Part shown: positions 33,568 to 42,310 of the stretch, one piece after another
Layout of the letters: each line of letters begins with the position of its first letter
Position numbering within the stretch: the stretch's first letter is position 1
NCBI GenBank assembly: GCA_964452645.1
Contig: CAYVMO010000003.1
Location: forward strand, 1-64,000
Source: CAYXTW01 sp964452645
GTDB taxonomy: Bacteria > Zixibacteria > MSB-5A5 > GN15 > PGXB01
Reading direction: 5' to 3'
DNA: 64,000 bases
The notes under the pieces: generated by a model
What the model was told of the DNA's origin: nothing
What the model saw: only the letters and a program-made list of their open reading frames with translations
Database searches by the model: none
Made by a program: the position numbers and the translations under genes

Positions 33568-34505
33568 TGGCATTTAAGATTTGCTCAGCCGAAGACCTGC
33601 CCGGAGACCAATGGTCAATTATTACAAAGAATTCTCTGTATTCCTCGCCCGAGTTTGTTCGCATCTGGCGGACCATGAGCGGCCGCGACGTATTTTTTCT
33701 TGAAGAAAACGGCGGCAAACTTTTGGCCGGGATGACGGGTGTTATGTTCGGCCGTTCGTTTTCAGGTCGTTTTCAATCGATGCCGGATGGCTTGAACGGC
33801 GGCCCGTACTTTACGGAAGATTATACATCTGCCAAGAAAGGGCAATTTATCCAATCTGTTTTCAATTGGCTAAAATCAAAGAGAGTTTTACGCGCCGATA
33901 TACATAATCCTTCGGTTGAGATCGATAATATAAACTTCCAGCGCCGGGATATGATCACTCAGATTATCCATCTTGGAAATGAATCGTTTACGCCGCCGGA
34001 CAGCAAAATAAGGGAGCATATCAGGACCGGCAGACGCCGGGGGGCTATCGTTGCTGTTTTCGATAAATTTGATTATCTGGATGGTTTTTTCGAGTTGGTC
34101 GAAAAAACCAGTCGTCGTCATGATGCCAGGCCGCGATACCCTAAAATCTGGTTTCGAGAGTTGCTGAAATTGTCCATTATTGACGACCGGATTCTCTGGT
34201 GGGCGGTATTCGGCGAAAATAAAATGATCGGCTCCCGAATCTGCTTTATAGATCGCTCACAACTGCTGACCTGGCAGTACTATTCGGATAAGGAATATGG
34301 ACATTTGAAACCCGGTTATCTTTTACTGGATTATATAATCAATTATGCCGTTGAACGAAAGATTAAGACAATCAATCTGGGCGCATCGCCGCCCGAAGCC
34401 GAGTCTTTGCGTGATTATAAAAAAAGATGGGGAGGTCAGGAGAGGACATTAAATTATTATACTCATTATAGTCGTTTGGGAAAACTGCTTTATCGCCGGA
34501 GATAG
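33567..34505 (+). CDS. FemAB-like (GNAT-fold) acyltransferase of surface-polysaccharide locus
   Basis: A 312-residue cytoplasmic protein with two GNAT-like halves, as in FemX and related peptidoglycan-bridge or exopolysaccharide proteins: an N-terminal part with SLYSSPEFVRIWRTMSG and a C-terminal part with KMIGSRICFIDRSQLLTWQY, HLKPGYLLLDYIINYAVE and INLGASPPEAESLRDYKKRW. Such proteins transfer amino acids or acyl groups to envelope precursors. The gene shares one base with the upstream stop codon and lies two bases before three glycosyltransferase genes, so it most likely modifies their glycan product. Confidence 0.85.
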   Translation: MAFKICSAEDLPGDQWSIITKNSLYSSPEFVRIWRTMSGRDVFFLEENGGKLLAGMTGVMFGRSFSGRFQSMPDGLNGGPYFTEDYTSAKKGQFIQSVFNWLKSKRVLRADIHNPSVEIDNINFQRRDMITQIIHLGNESFTPPDSKIREHIRTGRRRGAIVAVFDKFDYLDGFFELVEKTSRRHDARPRYPKIWFRELLKLSIIDDRILWWAVFGENKMIGSRICFIDRSQLLTWQYYSDKEYGHLKPGYLLLDYIINYAVERKIKTINLGASPPEAESLRDYKKRWGGQERTLNYYTHYSRLGKLLYRRR

Positions 34506-34507
34506 TT

Positions 34508-35581
34508 GTGAGGATTTTAATGCTGGCCGATGGCCGCGCCGTACATACCGTTCGATATCAGGAGCAACTCCGTCAATCCGGGGTTGATGTGGTGCTGGCT
34601 TCGCTTGAACGGGGCGCGACCGTCGATATTCAACTCAAAAAAAAATCGGTTAGCCGCTCATTATGCTACGCTCTGGCTAATCGCGAAATAAAAGAGTTGG
34701 CGCGAAAAATAAACCCGGATATAGTCAATCCTCATTTTGCATCCGCCTACGGTTTTTCGACCGCGCTGTCAAAGGTGTGGAAGCGTAAACCCGTGGCGCT
34801 TCATTGCCTCGGCTCGGATATTCTCATCTCGCCGAGGAAATCGATCGCTCATCGTCGAAAAGTGATATACGCTCTTTCGAAAGCAGCTCTTGTTTTTGTC
34901 GATTCCACGTATGTCAGGGAAAAAGTACGGGAACTTGATGCGATTGAAAATTGTCTCATCGTTCCCTGGGGAGTTGAGCCGGAGATTCTGGAGATTATCA
35001 AGAATAGACGGTCGGTCGATTTTACGGAAAAAAGACCGCTTTCTATTTTATGTCCGCGCCCGTTTAATAAAATATATAATAATTTCTTTATTCTGGAATC
35101 GCTGGCAGGTTTGATCAAGGAAAAACAGATTACGTTGACTTTTTCATCCCGGGGTGATGGCCTTGATAAATTTAAAAATGTCGTAAATAGAAAATTCTCC
35201 CGCGATGCGATAGAATTTTATGATTTCAAACCGCGTGGTGAATATATAAATTTCCTGGCCGGTTTCGATATTTACCTGTCGGCCTCGCTTTCGGATTCTT
35301 CGCCGGCTTCACTAATCGAAGCTATGGCGGCCGGTTTGTATCCTGTCGTTGGCGATATTCCCGGAGTTAATGATTGGGTCGACGGAAATAACGCTTCGCT
35401 TTTTAATCCGAAAGATAATCAATCGCTTTATAATGCAATTTACAGTCTGCTCAACAAACCTCCCGATATAAGTGCTATAATTAAATTAAATTATGAAAAA
35501 GTTTTAGCGAACGGGATATTTGAGAAAAATATTCGGAAGACAATACAGGCGATGGAAGGTCTGTTAAAAAATGCCGAATAA
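34508..35581 (+). CDS. Glycosyltransferase, family 4 type (GT-B)
   Basis: A 357-residue GT-B glycosyltransferase. It starts at GTG, two bases after the FemAB-like gene. The N-terminal half has the Rossmann start RILMLADGRAVHTVRYQEQL; the C-terminal half has LSILCPRPFNKIYNNFF, VNRKFSRDAIEFYDFKPRGEY and the donor-site motif SPASLIEAMAAGLYPVVGD with the conserved Glu. The enzyme is soluble or peripheral and takes a sugar nucleotide; neither donor nor acceptor can be named. Its end overlaps the next glycosyltransferase by 11 bases. Confidence 0.9.
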   Translation: MRILMLADGRAVHTVRYQEQLRQSGVDVVLASLERGATVDIQLKKKSVSRSLCYALANREIKELARKINPDIVNPHFASAYGFSTALSKVWKRKPVALHCLGSDILISPRKSIAHRRKVIYALSKAALVFVDSTYVREKVRELDAIENCLIVPWGVEPEILEIIKNRRSVDFTEKRPLSILCPRPFNKIYNNFFILESLAGLIKEKQITLTFSSRGDGLDKFKNVVNRKFSRDAIEFYDFKPRGEYINFLAGFDIYLSASLSDSSPASLIEAMAAGLYPVVGDIPGVNDWVDGNNASLFNPKDNQSLYNAIYSLLNKPPDISAIIKLNYEKVLANGIFEKNIRKTIQAMEGLLKNAE

Positions 35582-36821
35582 AAAAAAGATACTTTTGATA
35601 TCGTACTATTTTCCTCCTCTGGCGTTGGGCGGAGTCAAACGGCCGTATGCATTATTTAGATACCTTCCTGAATGTGGTTATAATGTTATTGTGTTAACGG
35701 TCAAGAATATCTTTTATCCCGGGTACGATTTTTCAAGGCAATTATCCGATTTCGAAAATCCAATAATACGAACCGGTTCGTTTGATCCGGCCAGGCTGAT
35801 GTATTTATCGGGTTTCAGGCGACAGAAGCGGTCAATAATGAAATTACCGGCGCAAACCTCGTTGTTTTTTCCCGATTCCAAAAGAGGTTGGAATTGGTTC
35901 GCGTTTCGCAAAGCAAAAGAGATTATAGAAGATAATAACATTTCGGCCATAATAACTACTTCACCGCCGCCCTCGTCACATATAATCGGGATGAAACTGA
36001 AAGATGCTTTTAACATCCCCTGGATCGCCGATTTCAGGGATTTCTGGTTTTCATTGCCGATCGAAAAAGTGTACTCATCACCAAATCAAATATTAAGAGC
36101 GAAGGCTCTAATGAAGAGTATTTTCGATAAAGCCGATGAGCTGGTTTGCGTGAACAACAGTATCAGGAATTATCTCAGCCGGGGAGAGGTCATTATGAAC
36201 GGTGCCGAGATTGAAGAAACGAAAAGCTGGCAATCTGACAGAAAAAGAGACAATGCCAAATTTATCGTCGGAATCCTGGGTACGATTAATTATCTGTGCC
36301 CGATTGAACCGTTATTCAAGGCGTTTAATTTATCGATCAGGGAGAATTCTTCTTTGAAGGATAATATTTCAATTCTTCATGTCGGGCATATCGACCGGGA
36401 ATCGATAAATCTGATAGGTAAGTACGATTTGCATGATAATGTCAGTTTGCACGGTTATCTTCCGGCGGAAAAGGCTATCGAAGTCTTATCGGGGTCCGAC
36501 ATGCTTTATCTGTCGGTTAATGAATTTGACAATTACCATATTTTGCCGGGTCGGATTTTTGATTACCTTATGTCGGGATTACCTGTACTTGGTGTTGTCC
36601 CGGAAGACTCCGACGCGGCGGACTTGTTGAATGAATATAAATACGGAAAAGTTATCCGGCACGGTGCCATCGAAAGAATATCGCAATACATTATGAATGT
36701 GTATGAAAATAGAAATAATATCAGACAGCGCGCTGAAACGGGCGGCCAGATAAATTATAAATATTCGACCGAGGCGATGGCTGAAAAATATGCCCGACTG
36801 CTGGACCGGATATTGTCATGA
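35571..36821 (+). CDS. Glycosyltransferase, family 4 type (GT-B)
   Basis: A 416-residue GT-B enzyme. N-terminal motifs are ILLISYYFPPLALGGVKRPY and ISAIITTSPPPSSHIIGM; the C-terminal domain has FIVGILGTINYLCPIEPLF, HDNVSLHGYLPAEKAIEVL and the donor region LPGRIFDYLMSGLPVLGVVP. The PPxxxGG start is typical of the WbuB/PimB-like group. It overlaps its neighbours by 11 and 4 bases, so the three transferases are made as one coupled set. Donor sugar unknown. Confidence 0.9.
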   Translation: MPNKKKILLISYYFPPLALGGVKRPYALFRYLPECGYNVIVLTVKNIFYPGYDFSRQLSDFENPIIRTGSFDPARLMYLSGFRRQKRSIMKLPAQTSLFFPDSKRGWNWFAFRKAKEIIEDNNISAIITTSPPPSSHIIGMKLKDAFNIPWIADFRDFWFSLPIEKVYSSPNQILRAKALMKSIFDKADELVCVNNSIRNYLSRGEVIMNGAEIEETKSWQSDRKRDNAKFIVGILGTINYLCPIEPLFKAFNLSIRENSSLKDNISILHVGHIDRESINLIGKYDLHDNVSLHGYLPAEKAIEVLSGSDMLYLSVNEFDNYHILPGRIFDYLMSGLPVLGVVPEDSDAADLLNEYKYGKVIRHGAIERISQYIMNVYENRNNIRQRAETGGQINYKYSTEAMAEKYARLLDRILS

Positions 36822-37690
36822 AAAAAAATGAAAATCTTATATCGGTGATAATTATCAGTTACGATGGTATCGATTTTATCAATGATTGTATTTCATCGGT
36901 TATAGATTCTCTGGAGAGTACTGCCTTCGAGGTTATTGTCGTCGACAATGGTTCGGTGGATGGCTCCGTGGAACTTATCAGAGACAAATATCCTCAGGTA
37001 CGTGTGATCAAAAATGAGAGTAATCTGGGTTTTGCCCGGGCGGTCAATCAGGGATTGGAAATAGCCAGAGGTGAGTTTATTTTAATTTTGAACCAGGATA
37101 CGAAAATAATGAACAAGGCCATTCCCAAACTTGCCGTGGGAATGAAACGGGATAGTAAGATCGGCACGATCGGGCCGAAGTTTATCAGTTCGGACGGCAC
37201 GCTTCAAAATTCGGCCCGTTCGTTTCCGCGTTATCGCGACCTTTTTTATGTGTTCAGTGGCCTGGCCTGTTTGTTCCCCGAGTCGAAAATATTTTCCAAC
37301 TGGAAGATGGGATGGTTCGATCACCAAACCGAAAAAACGATCGATCAGCCGATAGGAGCGGCGTTGATGATTCGCCGTGAGGTTTTCATGAAGGTCGGCT
37401 ATTTCGATACGAATTTCCCTTTATTTTTCAATGACGTCGATTACTGCCGGCGGGTCAAACAGGCCGGATATGAAAATCTGTACTATCCCGAGGCCGTCGT
37501 AATGCATCATGTCGGCGCCTCGACAGGAAAAAGAAAAGCGGCGATGATTATGGAGTCGCACCGAGCGATGTACAAATATTTCAGGAAGTACAACAGGAAT
37601 TTATTTACTCGTCCGATTCTTTATTTCTGGGGCGCGCTGCTTTTTGTCTCGGCTTGCATTCGTGCCGTCTTTTCGCGGTTCAAAGCGTAA
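36818..37690 (+). CDS. Glycosyltransferase family 2 (GT-A), rhamnosyltransferase-like
   Basis: A 290-residue GT2 enzyme. The GT-A signature is complete: LISVIIISYDGIDFINDCIS, VIVVDNGSVDGSVELI, SNLGFARAVNQGLEIARGEF, a DxD-like LILNQDTKI, and the acceptor region QPIGAALMIRREVFMKVGYF with NDVDYCRRVKQAGYE. The C-terminus ends in a membrane helix (ILYFWGALLFVSACIRAVF). This type often adds rhamnose or other deoxyhexoses to lipid-linked glycans. It ends three bases from the convergent C25 gene. Confidence 0.92.
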   Translation: MKKNENLISVIIISYDGIDFINDCISSVIDSLESTAFEVIVVDNGSVDGSVELIRDKYPQVRVIKNESNLGFARAVNQGLEIARGEFILILNQDTKIMNKAIPKLAVGMKRDSKIGTIGPKFISSDGTLQNSARSFPRYRDLFYVFSGLACLFPESKIFSNWKMGWFDHQTEKTIDQPIGAALMIRREVFMKVGYFDTNFPLFFNDVDYCRRVKQAGYENLYYPEAVVMHHVGASTGKRKAAMIMESHRAMYKYFRKYNRNLFTRPILYFWGALLFVSACIRAVFSRFKA

Positions 37691-37693
37691 TTA

Positions 37694-40030
37694 TTATTTT
37701 ATCATAATCATTTTTCGGGATTGATGCAAATCGCCGGCTTTCAGGCGCGAAAAATAAATCCCCGACGGCATCCGGTTATTGCGATCGTCGGTGCCGTCCC
37801 AGATTATCGTATGATAGCCGGGCGACTGATTGACATTCGAAATCGCCTTAATCGTCTGCCCCAGAACATTTACAATCTCCAACGTTATATCCGATCTGGT
37901 CGGCAGGCTGTATTTTATCTTAGTGCTCGGATTAAAAGGATTCGGATAATTCTGTTCAAGATTAAATTTTTGGAGTCGAGTGCTATCCTCATCTTCGACC
38001 GATAGTACCATCGAGGGGATAAAAGCCTTCTGGTTTATAGTCCAGCCCTCTTTTACCGCGGTGATCAAGTATTCATCTCCATAGGTTAATTCAGTCGCGA
38101 TGGTGTACTGCCCATTTTCATCGCTGTTGCCGCTTTCCAGAACCGTTCCGTCGAGCGAAACGGCAATAAACGCCCCGGGAATCGTCTCCCCGTTATTATA
38201 AAGATCAATCCGGTATGTACCCTTTTGAGGGATTATCTCCATATCGAAAACCTGCGGGATCGAACTATATATTTCCAGGGCCGGATCACCGAAATAATTT
38301 TGGCCATAAATCAGATCGCGATAGTACGGATAATCGACCCACGAATAATACATCGCCAATACCGGATTTCCCACGGCGCTGCCATAAAGGTTTTTTGTGA
38401 AAGCTTTCTGAAGATGATAGCTGGAATACACCCATCCCCAGCGCGCATTGGCCACCATCCCGATCGCGCCGCAGGAATCGGACGCTATCAATCTTTCGAC
38501 GAGCGACCAGTCACTGCTGACCCCGTCGGTAGAATCCAAATCGTAGGCACCGGCATTGCATGATAAGGAATAATAAAGTGAGGTTTTGTTGTTTTTGGCA
38601 AGGTCAACAATGCTGCCATGATTATAATCTTGCGGGGCCGTTACAATCAATGATGCCGGCCAATCGCCATAGTTGGCCGATTTGACCATGAAACCGTCGA
38701 TACGCCCGTGCGCCAGAATATGAATAAAACCATATCCTCCGGAGATTATATCGATGCAGGTCTCACCCATGGCGTTGGTCGGATTAGGGTCATCTCCGGA
38801 CGGCGACTCGACACCCAGAATAGTATCGATATCGAAATTGGTCGGTAACTCTTGGGCAATCACGCCATGCTGACCCCCGACCGGATAGTCACGCATCTGA
38901 TCGGACGAAAAGAAAAACGATTTCGTTAAATAATCAAAATCACCGTTGCCCGGATTGGTTAGATAATTTTTTAATTTGGCGATGTACTGTTGAACGACAG
39001 CTACCGTCCGAACCGGCAATCGCCCGACGATCAAATCCGGAATGAGATCCGGCGAATCATCGTCGGGTTCACCCCAAATTCCGTCACCATCGACTTCCCA
39101 GTCACCGTCGATGTCGGCATAGTACAAATCGCTCGGCATCAAGTAATACGGGTCGGACGGCGGTATCGAAGCGTTATAGTAATAGACGTAACGAACCGGG
39201 ACAAGGATATCGTCCCCGCCCAGCAATACATATACACCGCCGGCCTGATAAAAATCGATCAAATAGTTGCGGATTTTTTCGGCATTGTCGACACCGGAAT
39301 AGTGGACGTATATCGAATCGGTCAAGGCAATTGCCGATAAAATCCCGGTTGCATTTTTTAAAGCGGAGAGCTCCTCGAAAGTCTCCGCCAGACCCGGCGA
39401 CGTAATGATAACATATTCAATTCCCAAAGGGACGCCATTGACACTTCCGGATTTTCCAACCCGTGTTAATTTAGAAGAACCTAATCCTGATATCGATTCG
39501 GAAAGCAGTTGATGGGCGTCTCTGGTTTCATTAACTGAAAACTCATCAGATAATGAGATAAGCCGATTGAATACAATGTTATAATTTTCGTCGATTGTTA
39601 CCGGCAGAATGGTAACGGCATAACCGCAGAAGGACTTCGTTTTTATTCTTTGAAAATCGTATACAACCGATGCGGTCGCCAGACAACTTCGATGAGGGGG
39701 CCGGATATTCGAATCGACGGATGTGATCAGCTCATCATATGCGGTCATCTCGGGCGATATGGAGCCGATGATTGTCTGGTCTTCCGGCTTTACAATAAAA
39801 TCGGATTCCGATATTTCAGAACTGCTTTCAAGATATACGGTCAAGGCCGGCAGCGATAAATTTTCATTAATGTCGATATTCGGCAGGTCGGGATAGCTAT
39901 AGACAAATCCCTCATTCGGGATTTTTAAAGAATTTCTTGAAAATTCCCATTCCGTGAAGTTTGCCACCGCGAAATCGCCACCGACGATTATTAGCAAAAA
40001 AACGAGACAAAATATAATCCTCTTACTCAT
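37694..40030 (-). CDS. Gingipain-type cysteine peptidase (C25) with Por sorting tail
   Basis: A 778-residue secreted peptidase. The start is ATG at 40030, with GGAGG six bases upstream; a longer TTG frame has no ribosome site. Signal peptide to about residue 24, a pro-domain to about 195, then the catalytic domain with PLGIEYVIITSPGLAETF, GGVYVLLGGDDILVPVRYV, catalytic His441 in HILAHGRIDG and nucleophile Cys491 in YYSLSCNAGAYD. The end has a carboxypeptidase-regulatory-like beta domain (about 620-685) and a FlgD-like tail starting LEQNYPNPFNPSTKIKYSLP. Both catalytic residues are present, unlike the C25 protein at 16353-18584. It is probably secreted through a type IX-like route and cuts after basic residues as gingipains do, though specificity is not visible. 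Confidence 0.9.
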   Translation of the reverse strand: MSKRIIFCLVFLLIIVGGDFAVANFTEWEFSRNSLKIPNEGFVYSYPDLPNIDINENLSLPALTVYLESSSEISESDFIVKPEDQTIIGSISPEMTAYDELITSVDSNIRPPHRSCLATASVVYDFQRIKTKSFCGYAVTILPVTIDENYNIVFNRLISLSDEFSVNETRDAHQLLSESISGLGSSKLTRVGKSGSVNGVPLGIEYVIITSPGLAETFEELSALKNATGILSAIALTDSIYVHYSGVDNAEKIRNYLIDFYQAGGVYVLLGGDDILVPVRYVYYYNASIPPSDPYYLMPSDLYYADIDGDWEVDGDGIWGEPDDDSPDLIPDLIVGRLPVRTVAVVQQYIAKLKNYLTNPGNGDFDYLTKSFFFSSDQMRDYPVGGQHGVIAQELPTNFDIDTILGVESPSGDDPNPTNAMGETCIDIISGGYGFIHILAHGRIDGFMVKSANYGDWPASLIVTAPQDYNHGSIVDLAKNNKTSLYYSLSCNAGAYDLDSTDGVSSDWSLVERLIASDSCGAIGMVANARWGWVYSSYHLQKAFTKNLYGSAVGNPVLAMYYSWVDYPYYRDLIYGQNYFGDPALEIYSSIPQVFDMEIIPQKGTYRIDLYNNGETIPGAFIAVSLDGTVLESGNSDENGQYTIATELTYGDEYLITAVKEGWTINQKAFIPSMVLSVEDEDSTRLQKFNLEQNYPNPFNPSTKIKYSLPTRSDITLEIVNVLGQTIKAISNVNQSPGYHTIIWDGTDDRNNRMPSGIYFSRLKAGDLHQSRKMIMIK

Positions 40031-40368
40031 TTTTATCCTCCGTTTCAATTTGAATCCACATAGAGAGAGTGCAAGAGGATTGCCTTCCGGGTGAGACTTC
40101 TGATGAAAAATGAAGCTGTAATCGTATGCTATATAATCAGTTGTAAATCAATAAGACTGTATAAAAACGGGGCAACAAGATTACGTCGAAAATTATGGGT
40201 GTCGCTCAATATGTTATGGAAAAAAAATGAATCTTTTTTTCAAATGTGGGACTTGAACTAATACTTGGAACTGAATATAATTCACCAGATTAGTACGTAG
40301 CTATTAAATAATTTCCGTTAGTCGCCATAATCGAATAACTTACACAAAAAATTTTTATATTTTTTCTC

Positions 40369-40397
40369 TTGACATGTTGAGAAAAAATTGATACATA
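40369..40397 (+). promoter_or_regulatory. Promoter of the dcw cluster
   Basis: TTGACA (40369-40374) with 17 bases to TACATA (40392-40397), a weak -10. Transcription would start near 40404, inside the array of MraZ boxes. A weak -10 fits a promoter held in check by a repressor. Confidence 0.6.
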
Positions 40398-40431
40398 TGG
40401 ATAATTATGGAATAAAGTGGAGGAAAGTGGA
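40397..40431 (+). promoter_or_regulatory. Four MraZ boxes (RTGGA) at 10-base spacing
   Basis: ATGGA at 40397, ATGGA at 40407, GTGGA at 40417 and GTGGA at 40427, each exactly 10 bases apart. MraZ of other bacteria binds such TGG repeats with this spacing upstream of its own gene. The array overlaps the -10, the transcription start and the Shine-Dalgarno sequence (GGAGG at 40429-40433), so bound MraZ should block transcription. Confidence 0.8.
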
Positions 40432-40440
40432 GGAATCGCC

Positions 40441-40908
40441 TTGGCCGAATTCTATGGTCAATACATGGTACTGATGGATAAAAAGGGTCGAATCGCCCTT
40501 CCTTCGAAGCTTCGTCCGGCCACAGCGACCGAACCAGAGGCCGCTGACGGTTTCATGCTTGCAAAGGGGCTGGACGGATGCCTGACACTTTATCCCAAGA
40601 AACAATGGGAAGTCATAAAAGGAAGACTGGATACGCTCGATTTTACCCGGAAGGATTTCAGATACTTCGGGCGTCGCCTTTATTCCGGGGCCATTCCGAT
40701 TAATCTTGATCGCCAGGGTCGGTTGCTGATTCCGACCAACCTCCAGAAGGAGGCGGGGCTTTCTCGCGAGATTCTGCTCATAGGGGCCAATCGCTGGATT
40801 GAATTATGGGATCCGGACAAGTATCAGGAATATCTGGATGGTTACGGCAAGAGTTATGAGGAGGTAGCAGAAAAACTTTTTGACGTCAACCGCCCGCAAA
40901 AAGAGTAA
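40441..40908 (+). CDS. mraZ: Transcriptional regulator MraZ
   Basis: A 155-residue AbrB-fold regulator with two MraZ half domains (VLMDKKGRIALPSKLR and INLDRQGRLLIPTNLQ, each with the DxxGR core). The start is TTG at 40441: GGAGG lies seven bases before it and the product then begins MAEFYGQYMVLMDKKGR, as MraZ should. A GTG at 40417 in the same frame lies within the operator and adds eight unrelated residues. MraZ represses the dcw promoter in several species. Its last 29 bases overlap rsmH. Confidence 0.93.
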   Translation: MAEFYGQYMVLMDKKGRIALPSKLRPATATEPEAADGFMLAKGLDGCLTLYPKKQWEVIKGRLDTLDFTRKDFRYFGRRLYSGAIPINLDRQGRLLIPTNLQKEAGLSREILLIGANRWIELWDPDKYQEYLDGYGKSYEEVAEKLFDVNRPQKE

Positions 40909-41833
40909 CAGCTTCCATGACCCGGTGATGGTCGACGAGGTGGCGAAGTTTCTTATCACTCGCCGCGACGGAACGTATATCGACCTGACGCTGGGTGGAG
41001 GCGGTCACCTTAAGCATATTTCGAAAGTTCTTTCGAACAAGGCGGTTCTGGTCGGAGTTGATCGAGACCCGGAAGCAGTTGCGTTCTCAGAGAAAAACCT
41101 GAAAAGACTGCCGCAAAAGATAAAAATTATAAACAGTAATTTTGACCGGTTGGAAACGGTAATGAAAGAGATTGAATCACGGACGATTGACGGTGCACTG
41201 ATAGACCAGGGGCTTTCCTCGCATCAGGTCGATTCCCCCGGTCGTGGTTTTTCCTACATGCATGACGGGCCGCTGGATATGCGCATGGATCCCGACTGTG
41301 AGTTGACAGCGGAAGATATTATCAATGATTATTCCAAAGAGCAATTAACGCAGCTCTTTAAGAAATATGGTGAAGAAAAAAGAGCCGGACGGGCCGCCTC
41401 CGTGATCTGCGCATATCGTCGAGAAAAAAGAATCAACACTACCGATCAGCTGCGGAAAGTTCTGGAACCGGCCCTGTCACCGAAATATATGTCCGCCTCG
41501 CTGGCCAGGATTTTTCAGGCGGTGCGGACTGAGGTTAATCAGGAGTTAACCAGGCTCGAGAAAGTCCTGCCGCAGGCTTTGTCTTTCCTCTGCTGCGGAG
41601 GACATCTGGTCGTCATTTCGTACCATTCGCTTGAAGACCGTATCGTTAAGAGATTCTTTTCGAGTGAAGCCAAAGGCTGTATCTGTCCGGATGAATTCCC
41701 GGTTTGTGTTTGCGGCCGTAAGCCAAGTGTAAAACTCCTGACCCGGCGGGTTGTGAGACCATCCAGAGATGAAATGAATAAAAACAGCCGAGCCAGATCG
41801 GCAAAATTACGGGCCGTGGAGAAGATAATCTGA
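40880..41833 (+). CDS. rsmH: 16S rRNA (cytosine-1402-N4)-methyltransferase RsmH
   Basis: A 317-residue methyltransferase that N4-methylates C1402 of 16S rRNA. Motifs: FHDPVMVDEV near the start, the SAM site YIDLTLGGGGHLKHI, LIDQGLSSHQVDSPGRGFSY, DGPLDMRMD and the closing VISYHSLEDRIVKRFF. The start must be TTG at 40880, 29 bases inside mraZ, because the next in-frame ATG would remove the conserved FHDPVM segment and a stop codon lies just upstream. It is the second gene of the dcw cluster, as usual. Confidence 0.96.
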   Translation: MTSTARKKSNSFHDPVMVDEVAKFLITRRDGTYIDLTLGGGGHLKHISKVLSNKAVLVGVDRDPEAVAFSEKNLKRLPQKIKIINSNFDRLETVMKEIESRTIDGALIDQGLSSHQVDSPGRGFSYMHDGPLDMRMDPDCELTAEDIINDYSKEQLTQLFKKYGEEKRAGRAASVICAYRREKRINTTDQLRKVLEPALSPKYMSASLARIFQAVRTEVNQELTRLEKVLPQALSFLCCGGHLVVISYHSLEDRIVKRFFSSEAKGCICPDEFPVCVCGRKPSVKLLTRRVVRPSRDEMNKNSRARSAKLRAVEKII

Positions 41834-41836
41834 AAT

Positions 41837-42310
41837 ATGAAAATCTCCGTTGAAAGATATCGGGCCACTGACAATATCAGAAAATCTCTGAAAAAAAAGC
41901 TGGTTTCTTCGCGAACGGTGATACCGATTCTGGTCATCGGTTCGCTTATAATCCTCGCCTGTTTGCATATCTGGCAGAGAGTTTATGTGATGCGTTTGGT
42001 CAAAGAAGTATCGGCTCTTGAAACTAAAAACAAACAACTGACGGATATCGTAAAAAAAGCGAATCTGGAAATTCTCGAGCTTTCCAGTTTGTCGCGTATC
42101 GAGAAAATCGCCGGCGAGCAATTGCACATGTCCGGTACCCGATCCGAAAACATTTTTACTTTGACATTTAAGGAGAGTACGCCCAGGCCGGAAGGATTGC
42201 AGGATGTCATCTCTTCTTTGCATAAGATTGCCGACCACCTTCCGACCCTGAGCGAGAGTAACGCCGAAACCATAGATATTTTTGAAACCGATGAAAGCAA
42301 AATCAAGTAA
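41837..42310 (+). CDS. ftsL: Cell-division protein FtsL
   Basis: A 157-residue bitopic protein. The N-terminus is basic (KSLKKKLVSSR), one membrane helix lies at about 28-46 (VIPILVIGSLIILACLHIW), and a coiled coil follows (LVKEVSALETKNKQLTDIVK), ending with IEKIAGEQLHM, the usual FtsL end motif. An unusual 50-residue extension follows that segment. FtsL bridges FtsB and FtsQ in the divisome. The assignment rests on size, topology and position between rsmH and ftsI, since the sequence is poorly conserved. It overlaps ftsI by 20 bases. Confidence 0.85.
   Translation: MKISVERYRATDNIRKSLKKKLVSSRTVIPILVIGSLIILACLHIWQRVYVMRLVKEVSALETKNKQLTDIVKKANLEILELSSLSRIEKIAGEQLHMSGTRSENIFTLTFKESTPRPEGLQDVISSLHKIADHLPTLSESNAETIDIFETDESKIK

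Larger units (their letters stand above)
40031..40440. other. Divergent intergenic region before the dcw cluster
   Basis: About 400 AT-rich bases between the C25 gene (minus) and mraZ (plus). It holds the mraZ promoter and MraZ boxes at its right end. No clear promoter for the C25 gene was found: the best match on the minus strand is a TTGATT near 40150 with a poor -10. No RNA or reading frame is evident. Confidence 0.5.
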
